From assembly GCA_025352915.1 (NCBI GenBank), contig JANXSA010000404.1:1-14414 (forward strand): a stretch of 14,414 bases of DNA, read 5' to 3'. This DNA comes from Rhodospirillales bacterium (lineage in GTDB: Bacteria > Pseudomonadota > Alphaproteobacteria > Acetobacterales > Acetobacteraceae). Position numbers and translations under genes: made by a program. Numbering within the stretch: position 1 is the first letter of the stretch; each line of letters begins with the position of its first letter. The notes below the pieces were generated by a model. It ran no database searches and was not told the origin of the DNA. It worked only from the letters and a program-made list of their open reading frames with translations. This document shows positions 1-6,202 of this stretch, one piece after another.

Positions 1-579
1 GTGATCTACACCGCAAAAGTGCAGCCTGGCGACAACGTCATTGTCTTTGGTCTGGGCGGCATCGGCCTGAATGTGATCCAGGGCGCGCGCATGGCGGGTG
101 CGAACATGATCATCGGCGTGGATATCAACCCGGCCCGCGAAGAACTGGCGAAGAAATTTGGCCTCACTCACTTCGTCAATCCGAAAGAAGTCGAGGGCGA
201 CATCGTGCCGTATCTGGTGAACCTGACCAAGGGGGGGGCGGATTACTCGTTCGAGTGCGTGGGGAATACGACGCTGATGCGGCAGGCGCTGGAATGCACG
301 CGGCGCGGCTGGGGCAAGAGCGTGATCATCGGGGTGGCGGGGGCGGGGCAGGAGATCGCGACCCGGCCGTTCCAACTGGTGACCGGGCGGAGCTGGATGG
401 GCACGGCGTTTGGCGGCGCGCGCGGGCGGACGGATGTGCCGAAGATCGTGGACTGGTACATGGAGGGGCGGATCAATATCGACGATCTGATCACGCATGT
501 GTTGCCGTTTGAGAAGATCAATGAGGGGTTTGATCTGATGCACCGGGGCGAAAGTATTCGGTCCGTCGTAGTGTATTGA
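1..579 (+). CDS. adhC: S-(hydroxymethyl)glutathione dehydrogenase / class III alcohol dehydrogenase, C-terminal part
   Basis: This is the last 192 residues of a zinc-dependent medium-chain alcohol dehydrogenase of class III. The family oxidises S-hydroxymethylglutathione, the adduct of formaldehyde and glutathione, with NAD in the cytoplasm. The visible part starts inside the coenzyme domain: the glycine-rich Rossmann turn GLGGIG is at residues 18-23 of the fragment, followed by GVDINPAR, whose Asp is the usual NAD-ribose ligand. The stretches FECVGNTTLMRQALEC, GVAGAGQEI and the C-terminal DLITH.LPFEKINEGFDLMHRGESIRSVV are typical of the class III subfamily. The family is about 370 residues long, so the first half, with the catalytic and structural zinc sites, lies upstream of the window. 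The GTG at base 1 is an internal valine codon, not a start. The stop is TGA at 577-579, and the next gene converges on it after 26 bp. The family is certain; the exact substrate is inferred from class III similarity. Confidence 0.93.
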   Translation: MIYTAKVQPGDNVIVFGLGGIGLNVIQGARMAGANMIIGVDINPAREELAKKFGLTHFVNPKEVEGDIVPYLVNLTKGGADYSFECVGNTTLMRQALECTRRGWGKSVIIGVAGAGQEIATRPFQLVTGRSWMGTAFGGARGRTDVPKIVDWYMEGRINIDDLITHVLPFEKINEGFDLMHRGESIRSVVVY

Positions 580-605
580 GGGGAAGGCGGGGCGCGGATT
601 CATAG

Positions 606-2975
606 TCACGCGCCCTTCGGGCGTTGGAAGGAAGGCGCCGCCGCTTCGCCGCTGCGCTCCGGGCGGCTCCTCGCCGCTCGGGCGCTCCGCGCCGGTCGCT
701 CGCTCCGATCCGCCCTGCGCTCCGCTTCGCCTATCGCCTGAACTCGGGCACAGCGAAAACCCAGGCCGGGGGCGCGGTCGTCGGGGGGGGCCACGGTGCG
801 CACGGCCGAGCGCACAAAGCGCGCGGGGAAGGGGAACGCCCCGCCGCGAACGGCCCGGGGCGCGGCACCCGTATCGCCGTCGATCCACGCCGAACCGTCA
901 GCCGGCGCGCCGTTGTAGCTGTCGTGCCAAGTATCCGCGCACCACTCCCAGACATTGCCCAGAAGGTCGTAGAAACCCCAAGGGTTTGCATCCCGCGTCT
1001 TGACCTGGCGGGTGCCGGCCTTGCTGTGATCGAACTGTTTCTGCTGCCAGCCAGAGCTATCCACTCCCTCGCTGAGGTCGTAGCCGAGCCCGCTATTGCC
1101 ACCGTACCAAGCAATCGCGTGCAGGACGGGAGCATTGTGCTCGCCCTTGATGTCGAGATCGCCCGCCCAGGTTGCGGTGACCGTACCGGCTCGGGTCGCG
1201 TGTTCGAATTCCGCCTCGCTAGGGAGGCAAAGCTCCAGACCGGGAAGCCGCTGGTTCAGCCGGGCGATGAACTGCTGCGCCTGGTTGAAATCCACCCGTT
1301 CCACGGGCCGAAGCGGGTGCACGAAGCGGCTGGGGTTGTTGCCCATCACCCCCTGCCACAGCGCCTGGGTGCATGGGGTGTCGAACAGAAAATAGCCCTC
1401 GGCGAAAACCACTTCGTGCTGCGGGCCTTCGTCGTCGTCTCGCCCAACCTCGTCCTCCGGCGAGCCCATGGTGAAGCCGCCGGGCGGGACCCAGCGCAGG
1501 CGTTGGATGATGTTGGTGCCGGGGAGGGTGAAGTCGGCGTAGATGCCGTATTGGTCGCGGTCGAAGGCGGAGGACCAGGGGGGGCGGGGGATAGAGGGGC
1601 CGTCCGAGAGAACCCCGGTTGCTTCCATCCAGCCACCCGCCAGCCCATAAGCTAGGCCGGTGAAGGCGCCTAGGGTGACATCGGAGCGTCCGGTTAGGGG
1701 AGGTCGTTGAGGTTCGGAATCCCGGTCGGCATTGGCGAGCGGGTCGTTCGACCTGTCGTGTTCCTTTCTGAACGCTTCGTTCTGCGCGACGACATTCGCC
1801 AACGCGGCGCGCAAATCATCAGAGTCACCCGCCACCAGTCGCAATGCATGTGCCTCGCCCTTTGCGAGCAATGCACCTAAATTCTTGATGAGGTCGGATC
1901 GCGTTGCGTAGTCCGAAGCAACCGCACCCGACAGGAAACCGGCTATGACGGTGCTGGCCGCATAGAACAGACGCCGGGCTGTGGCGACGCCGCGGTACCC
2001 GGCTTTCTCGCCCAACACGCCGGGACGCTCGGCTGCCTCCAGCGGCGCACTGGCCCGCGCGGCATCTTCCGGTGAAAGCGCATCGGTCTGCGCCGATATG
2101 GCCAGGAAGACGCTGGCGTCATGGAGCACCGCACGGGTTGGTTCGTACAGTTCGGGACGGGTCAGAAAGTCACGTCTGGCGGAATCCCACGCCAAGACAC
2201 TGGGGAAGGTTCGAAGCCAGGGTGCGGCGGTTGAAAGGTAGTCAACGATCGCCCGGCGAATATCCGGGTCCAACGGCGCGTCGTTCGCGGCGGGACTTCC
2301 GCCGATTGCGTCGTCCTGGCTGATATAGGTGCCCAAGGATACTGTGTGATCGTAGAGGTTCACGAGAACATCGGGTATTTGGCCGGTAGGATGGTCGGAT
2401 GCGGATAATGCGCGCTCGGCGGTGCGGCGCAGGAAACGCCAGGCACGTTGGTTGTCCAGACGGGTGCCGACGATGTCGACCAGGTCGTGTAGCTTTTCCG
2501 TGACGGTGGCATGTCGGCGGGCGATGGCGGGGTCTGCCGCCGCCTCTGCATCGTCGGCGGCGCCGGTCTTGATCGCAAGACGCGGGCCATCCTCCACGAA
2601 ATCAAGGGCGTCGTTCTCGCGTGGCGCCGCCTCGATGATCCGTTGATCCTCGCGAAGGCGGGCCTTGTCGTAAGCGTCGCGCAATGCCTTTCTGTTGGTA
2701 TCTTCAGCGTCATTGCGACGCAGACCGAACAGCACCGTCAAGATTTTCTCGATCGCGTTCGGGTGCGGCAGTGCCTTGCCCTTGCGCCAGTTGCTAACGC
2801 TGTTTGGCGCTGAGCCGCCACCATCACTGCTGCGGCCTTTGATGCGGCCAGCAAATTCCTCGTTGGTCCAGGGCTTGCCTGTGGCCTGCGTGGGCCGCTG
2901 GCCGGCGCGCAGATGCGCATCCAGCAAGGCGCCGAACGCTGCGAAGAGCGCCTTAGCGGCGGGTTTGCGGGGCAT
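606..2975 (-). CDS. Helix-turn-helix protein fused to a cysteine-less formylglycine-generating-enzyme (SUMF1/EgtB/PvdO) fold
   Basis: A 789-residue protein if translation starts at the ATG at 2975; an in-frame ATG at 3056 would add 27 unconvincing residues. Residues about 36-82 (EEFAGRIKG...NSVSNWRKGKALPHPNAIEKIL) look like an XRE-type DNA-binding helix-turn-helix. Residues about 110-480 are not recognisable: Ala-rich and probably helical, with two weakly hydrophobic stretches near 336-353 and 433-456. Residues about 493-743 are a FGE-sulfatase (C-type-lectin-like) domain, with RWVPPGGFTMGSP, the PVERVDF and LPSEAEFEHATRAGT blocks, GFYDLLGNVWEWCADTW, and RAVRGGAF...RSAVR...LGFRCA. In true formylglycine-generating enzymes RGGS is followed by a copper-binding cysteine pair; here Phe and Val stand at those positions, so oxidase activity is unlikely. 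The last 43 residues are an Arg/Ala/Ser-rich low-complexity tail. Function is not known. FGE folds coupled to regulatory domains occur in bacterial conflict and signalling proteins, which is only an analogy. No clear Shine-Dalgarno precedes the chosen start. Confidence 0.8.
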   Translation of the reverse strand: MPRKPAAKALFAAFGALLDAHLRAGQRPTQATGKPWTNEEFAGRIKGRSSDGGGSAPNSVSNWRKGKALPHPNAIEKILTVLFGLRRNDAEDTNRKALRDAYDKARLREDQRIIEAAPRENDALDFVEDGPRLAIKTGAADDAEAAADPAIARRHATVTEKLHDLVDIVGTRLDNQRAWRFLRRTAERALSASDHPTGQIPDVLVNLYDHTVSLGTYISQDDAIGGSPAANDAPLDPDIRRAIVDYLSTAAPWLRTFPSVLAWDSARRDFLTRPELYEPTRAVLHDASVFLAISAQTDALSPEDAARASAPLEAAERPGVLGEKAGYRGVATARRLFYAASTVIAGFLSGAVASDYATRSDLIKNLGALLAKGEAHALRLVAGDSDDLRAALANVVAQNEAFRKEHDRSNDPLANADRDSEPQRPPLTGRSDVTLGAFTGLAYGLAGGWMEATGVLSDGPSIPRPPWSSAFDRDQYGIYADFTLPGTNIIQRLRWVPPGGFTMGSPEDEVGRDDDEGPQHEVVFAEGYFLFDTPCTQALWQGVMGNNPSRFVHPLRPVERVDFNQAQQFIARLNQRLPGLELCLPSEAEFEHATRAGTVTATWAGDLDIKGEHNAPVLHAIAWYGGNSGLGYDLSEGVDSSGWQQKQFDHSKAGTRQVKTRDANPWGFYDLLGNVWEWCADTWHDSYNGAPADGSAWIDGDTGAAPRAVRGGAFPFPARFVRSAVRTVAPPDDRAPGLGFRCARVQAIGEAERRADRSERPARSARAARSRPERSGEAAAPSFQRPKGA

Positions 2976-3061
2976 TGCGGTTCGTTGCGGGTGACGGGGT
3001 GGGCATTGCGGGGAGTATGGCAATGAATGCGGGCCGGTTCCACAACGGGAAAGCACCGGTC

Positions 3062-3205
3062 ATGTCATTCTTCCTTTCTGCTGTCGGCGGGTTCTGGCCC
3101 GCGTTGGTGGTCCTTGCCGTGATGCTGGCGCCGGCTGCGTATCTTGCGCTGGGCGTGCTCGACCTGCGAGAGGGCATTGTGGCGTGGCGGGCGTGCCGTC
3201 CGTGA
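3062..3205 (+). CDS. Possible 47-residue single-pass membrane peptide
   Basis: A short open frame, MSFFLSAVGGFWPALV..., with one hydrophobic stretch (residues about 4-35) and a charged C-terminal end (DLREGIVAWRACRP). It could start at the ATG at 3062, or at in-frame ATGs as far upstream as 2975; the longer versions overlap the 5' end of the divergent gene. No good Shine-Dalgarno is visible. After the TGA the same frame continues with another hydrophobic run (KAVCHAVLFLKLLLM) to a second TGA at 3266-3268, so the sequence could also be a decayed longer membrane gene. I recognise no family. The hydrophobic composition is the only argument for it being real. Confidence 0.25.
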   Translation: MSFFLSAVGGFWPALVVLAVMLAPAAYLALGVLDLREGIVAWRACRP

Positions 3206-3295
3206 GCGGGGAAGTTGGTCAAGGCGGTTTGCCATGCGGTGCTGTTCCTCAAGCTGTTGCTGATGTGAGGGGGCGTGGTGACGGGGTGGTTGAGA

Positions 3296-3913
3296 TTATA
3301 TTGCGTAAACGGAACATTTTGGTGATGTTTGGGCGAGTCCGGTGGGGGGCTTGTGACGGATGGGACGAGGTGTGGGGGGAGGGGCGCGCGCGCGGGATCG
3401 GGGTGGGCGGGATGGTGGGGGTGGCGCGGTGGTGGGGGAATGGCTGGGGGTGCGCCGGGCGGGGATTGGCTGGGGGGTGGCCATGGGGGCGCGGGTGTGT
3501 GGGCGCGGTTGGGCGCGATGGGGGGTGGGGGTGGATGGGTGGTGGGGAATGCCAGCTACGGCAGCAATTGGGCCATGCGATATGAAGCACAGCTTCGGCG
3601 CATGGGGAGGAAAGCGTGGGTCCTTCGCGTGGCTCAGGATGCCGGTGGGTGGGGCGAGTTCTCGGGACGAGTCAGACATTTCGTCGGTTGGTATGAGGGG
3701 CTGATGCGCTTTGGCGCGGGTGACGGGGGCGGGCAGGGTGCCGGCCTGCCAGAGGGCGAGGATCTGCTCCAGGCGGCTGAAGATGCGGGCGAGGCAGGCC
3801 ATGATGAGGGTGTGGATGGGGTCCAAAATCCGGGCGCTGTTCTCCGGCCGGGCCCGCGCGATATCGCGCAGGCCGGCGAGCTGTTCGCTCAAGGAGGATG
3901 GTTGATTCTCCAT
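3296..3913 (-). CDS. Hypothetical Pro-rich protein with a leaderless promoter
   Basis: A 205-residue frame starting at the ATG at 3913 (MENQPSSLSEQLAGL...). The first 50 or so residues look like genuine protein: a helical, amphipathic run (LAGLRDIARARPENSARILDP then HTLIMACLARIFSRLEQI) with a hydrophobic core around residues 32-47. From about residue 115 it becomes low-complexity Pro/Arg/Ser/Thr/His and is encoded by the G-rich tract of the opposite strand, so the true end of the functional protein is doubtful. The start is supported by a strong sigma70 promoter immediately upstream and by the poor quality of the frame upstream of 3913. No Shine-Dalgarno exists, and there is no room for one. 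I do not recognise the function. I have the impression that similar N-termini recur as multicopy hypothetical proteins in Acetobacteraceae, but this is unverified. It may be partly degenerate. Confidence 0.45.
   Translation of the reverse strand: MENQPSSLSEQLAGLRDIARARPENSARILDPIHTLIMACLARIFSRLEQILALWQAGTLPAPVTRAKAHQPLIPTDEMSDSSRELAPPTGILSHAKDPRFPPHAPKLCFISHGPIAAVAGIPHHPSTPTPHRAQPRPHTRAPMATPQPIPARRTPSHSPTTAPPPPSRPPRSRARAPPPTPRPIRHKPPTGLAQTSPKCSVYAI
3330..3550 (+). other. Extremely G-rich tract with many G-runs
   Basis: Over roughly 220 bases the + strand is dominated by G, with more than a dozen runs of three to seven consecutive G separated by short loops. This is the composition of multiple potential G-quadruplexes. 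On the opposite strand it encodes the Pro-rich tail of the hypothetical protein at 3296-3913. Either the DNA structure or the homopeptide could be incidental to the other. Confidence 0.6.
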
Positions 3914-3920
3914 GCGGCGT

Positions 3921-3949
3921 ATATTAACTAACTGACCGTCGGATGTCAA
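3921..3949 (-). promoter_or_regulatory. Near-consensus sigma70 promoter for the 3913 ORF
   Basis: On the minus strand TTGACA (3949-3944) is followed by 17 bases and TAATAT (3926-3921). Both hexamers and the spacing are close to ideal for a housekeeping sigma factor, which is striking in a high-GC genome. Only seven bases separate the -10 box from the ATG at 3913, so a transcript starting 6-8 bases after the -10 box would begin at or within a base or two of the start codon. Confidence 0.75.
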
Positions 3950-4004
3950 GGAAAAATTACGGTTTCCGGAAAATTTTTTATGGCGGCAAGGCAGAGGGTA
4001 GAGT

Positions 4005-4044
4005 CTTTTTTTTGTGAACAAAAAGAAGCAAAAAAACTTTATCC
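4005..4044 (-). repeat. A/T-rich hairpin repeat, unit A
   Basis: On the minus strand it reads GGATAAAG, a T-run, then GCTTCTTTTTG, TTCA and an A-rich return arm. The stem pairs 4005-4014 with 4019-4028 (one G-T wobble) around a four-base loop. It is nearly identical, in opposite orientation, to unit B at 4184-4223. It lies upstream of the promoter of the 3913 ORF. Confidence 0.75.
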
Positions 4045-4116
4045 GTTGGGGCGGGGCCAGGCGATTGAATGCTGGGTAGAAGGCGCGGGTCCTTCGTTTC
4101 ACGCGGGATGACGAGT

Positions 4117-4138
4117 GGGGGGGAGGAAAGAGCCCCCC
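4117..4138. repeat. G6/C6 inverted repeat
   Basis: Seven G (4117-4123) and six C (4133-4138) flank a nine-base A/G-rich loop, giving a short but very stable potential stem. It sits midway between the facing hairpin repeat units A and B, in 139 bases that hold no gene I can support. Confidence 0.45.
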
Positions 4139-4183
4139 TCCGGCTCCCCCCGCCCAAGCGCGAGGGGAGAGAAGATTCTTAGT

Positions 4184-4223
4184 GGATGAAGTTTTTTTGC
4201 TTCTTTTTGTTCACAAAAAGAAG
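4184..4223 (+). repeat. A/T-rich hairpin repeat, unit B, 3' of aroKB
   Basis: GGATGAAG, a T-run, then a perfect ten-base stem CTTCTTTTTG (4200-4209) / CAAAAAGAAG (4214-4223) with loop TTCA. It begins five bases beyond the aroKB stop codon in the direction of aroKB transcription, so the RNA hairpin could protect or end that transcript. The tract following the stem on the transcribed strand is A-rich rather than T-rich, so it is not a canonical intrinsic terminator. It matches unit A and the double unit at 8629-8704. Confidence 0.75.
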
Positions 4224-4227
4224 ATTC

Positions 4228-5955
4228 TTATGCTTCGCAGCCATTTTCGCGCAGCAGTTCGACCACCGCTTCGGGCGGCACGTCGCGCTTGGTGAAGGCT
4301 TGGCCGATGCCGTGGACGAGGACGAAGGCCAACTGCCCGTCGCGCATTTTCTTGTCTTTGCGCATGTGGGCGATGAGGCGCGCGGTCGAGAGGCGGCGGT
4401 TGAGCTGGGACAATTCCGCGGGCAGGCCGATGGTGTCGAGATGGGCGATGACGCGGTCGGCTTCGGCTTGGGGGCAGAGGCCGAGTTTGGCGGAGAGGCG
4501 GAAGGCCAGGCCGATGCCGGTGGCCACCGCTTCGCCGTGCAGGATGGTGCCGTAGCCGAGTTCGGCTTCGAGCGCGTGGCCGAAGGTGTGGCCGAGGTTC
4601 AGGAGGGCGCGGCCGTCATTGGGTTTTTCCTCACGTTCGTCGTCGCCGACGACCATGGCCTTGAAGGCGCAGGCGCGCAGCACGGCTTCGGCCTGGGCGG
4701 CGCGGTTGCCGGCGATAACGGCCGCACCGTTGGTTTCGCACCAGTCGAAGAAGGCGGCGTCGCCGACCAGGCCGGCCTTGGCGATTTCGGCGTATCCGGC
4801 GCGGAGTTCGCGGGGCGGGAGGGTGGCGAGGGCTGCGGTATCGGCCAGGACCATGCGGGGCTGGTGGAAGGCGCCGAGGAGGTTCTTGCCCTGGGTTGTG
4901 TTGATGCCGGTCTTGCCGCCGACGGAGCTGTCGACCTGGGCCAGCAGGGTGGTGGGGATTTGCACGAAGGGCAGGCCGCGCAGGGCGGAGGCGGCGACGA
5001 AGCCGGCGAGGTCGCCGACGACGCCGCCGCCCAGGGCGATGATGGCGGTGCGGCGTTCGATGCCCCAGTCCAGGACCTGGTTTACGACCTGGCCGTAGGT
5101 TTGCAGGGTTTTCGAGGTTTCGCCGGGGGCGACGGTGATGGTGGTGTGGATAAAGCCGGTGGCGTCCAGGCTGGCTTGCAGGGCGGGCAGGTGCAGGGCC
5201 GCGACGGTGTGGTCGGTGATGATGACGGCGCGTTTTTGCGGCAGGACGGGGGCGAGGAGGGCGCCGGCGCGGGCGATCAGGCCTTCGCCGACGACGACAT
5301 CGTAGCTGGCCTGGGACAGGGCGAGGGAGAGGCGGCGGGGTGGCGCCCAGGCGGTCAGGGCGTCGAGCACGGTTGCGGTGGTGTGGTCGGGGCTGTCGTC
5401 GCTGCAATCGACGGCGATGTCGGCTTCGGCGTAGACCGGGTAGCGCTGGGCCATCAGTTTGGCGAGGATTTCGGCGGGGTCGCCGGCGTTGAGCAGGGGG
5501 CGGTGGGTGCGGCCGGCGACGCGGCGGAGCAGGATCGGCAGGGAGGCGCGCATCCAGATGCTGACGGCGTCGTGGCGGATGGCGGCGCGGGTTTCGGGGT
5601 CCATGAAGGCGCCGCCGCCGGTGGCCAGGACGAGGGGGTCGCCGGCCAGGAGACGACGGATCACCCGGCGCTCACCGTCGCGGAAGGCGGCCTCGCCAAA
5701 CCGGGAAAAAATTTCGGGGATGGAGCAGCCGGCGGCGGCTTCGATCTCGGTGTCGGCGTCGCGGAAGGGCAGGCCGAGGCGGGCGGCTAGGCGCTTGCCG
5801 ATGGAGGTCTTGCCGGCGCCCATCAGGCCGACCAGGACGATGCTGCGTCCGGTGAGGGCTTGCGGGCCTGGTTCGGGCGCGTCGGCACCTTGTGCGGCGG
5901 CGAGCGATGGGGATGGCGGGGCGAAGCTTTCCGTCAGGGTGGTGTTGCGTGTCAT
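4228..5955 (-). CDS. aroKB: Bifunctional shikimate kinase / 3-dehydroquinate synthase
   Basis: A 575-residue fusion carrying two shikimate-pathway enzymes in one cytoplasmic protein. Residues about 37-200 are shikimate kinase (3-phosphorylates shikimate with ATP): Walker A loop GLMGAGKTS at 43-51, DADTEIE near 66 for shikimate binding, and the GGGA motif at 113-116. Residues about 211-575 are 3-dehydroquinate synthase (cyclises DAHP, using NAD and zinc): GGGVVGDLAGF at 309-319, DSSVGGKTGI with its Lys near 348, and the metal ligands Glu in GYAEIAK (about 390), His in NLGHTFGHALE (about 456) and His in LHGEA (about 473). All the expected catalytic residues are present. The start at 5955 (MTRNTTLTES) is preferred; an in-frame ATG at 6042 would overlap the divergent gene at 6032. 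No Shine-Dalgarno is obvious. The gene is divergent from the xerD-accA operon. Confidence 0.95.
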   Translation of the reverse strand: MTRNTTLTESFAPPSPSLAAAQGADAPEPGPQALTGRSIVLVGLMGAGKTSIGKRLAARLGLPFRDADTEIEAAAGCSIPEIFSRFGEAAFRDGERRVIRRLLAGDPLVLATGGGAFMDPETRAAIRHDAVSIWMRASLPILLRRVAGRTHRPLLNAGDPAEILAKLMAQRYPVYAEADIAVDCSDDSPDHTTATVLDALTAWAPPRRLSLALSQASYDVVVGEGLIARAGALLAPVLPQKRAVIITDHTVAALHLPALQASLDATGFIHTTITVAPGETSKTLQTYGQVVNQVLDWGIERRTAIIALGGGVVGDLAGFVAASALRGLPFVQIPTTLLAQVDSSVGGKTGINTTQGKNLLGAFHQPRMVLADTAALATLPPRELRAGYAEIAKAGLVGDAAFFDWCETNGAAVIAGNRAAQAEAVLRACAFKAMVVGDDEREEKPNDGRALLNLGHTFGHALEAELGYGTILHGEAVATGIGLAFRLSAKLGLCPQAEADRVIAHLDTIGLPAELSQLNRRLSTARLIAHMRKDKKMRDGQLAFVLVHGIGQAFTKRDVPPEAVVELLRENGCEA

Positions 5956-6031
5956 GATGCCGGAGGCTAGCACAGCGCTGCGGGGCGAGGCCACGCGCCC
6001 TGCCCTTGCGTTGGCATTCTGACGGAGCCCT

Positions 6032-6178
6032 ATGAGCCGCATTGTTCTCGCCGTCGTGCTGCTGTTGTTGCTGGTTGCCGGCGGTGGATTCCTGTTGCTG
6101 GGCGCCTTTCCGCCCGAGGCGAAAGTTCAATCGATTCAGAAGGTGCTGCCGAACGACCGGTTCCAGCGCAGCAATTGA
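6032..6178 (+). CDS. Small membrane peptide (48 residues) upstream of xerD
   Basis: An open frame of 48 codons beginning MSRIVLAVVLLLLLVAGGGF. It has a single hydrophobic segment at residues about 4-25, then GAFPPEAKVQSIQKVLPNDRFQRSN. A Shine-Dalgarno-like GGAG ends five bases before the ATG. The sequence has the composition of a one-pass inner-membrane protein with a short Pro-containing periplasmic tail. It is the first gene of a run on this strand, with xerD starting 24 bases after its stop, and it is divergent from aroKB with 76 bases between the two start codons. I believe peptides of this type recur next to xerD in related genomes, but cannot verify it. Function unknown. Confidence 0.7.
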   Translation: MSRIVLAVVLLLLLVAGGGFLLLGAFPPEAKVQSIQKVLPNDRFQRSN

Positions 6179-6202
6179 CCTCTTGAAGGCGGGGCGGGCG
6201 GG

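Noticed and set aside
1..3. GTG at the first base as a start codon for the dehydrogenase
   Set aside because: It is an internal valine of the family sequence (GIGAVIYTAKV type); the N-terminal zinc domain is missing and must lie upstream.
606..2975. Diversity-generating retroelement target
   Set aside because: The fold fits, but there is no reverse transcriptase, no template repeat and no duplicated variable region in the window.
2976..3056. 27-residue N-terminal extension of the HTH-FGE protein
   Set aside because: The extension is Pro/His/Ser-rich and unlike protein; MPRKPAAKALFAAFG is a more natural beginning.
4186..5790. Long + strand open frame across aroKB
   Set aside because: It is a Gly/Ala/Asp-rich antisense shadow of a gene with all catalytic motifs on the other strand, a common effect of high GC.
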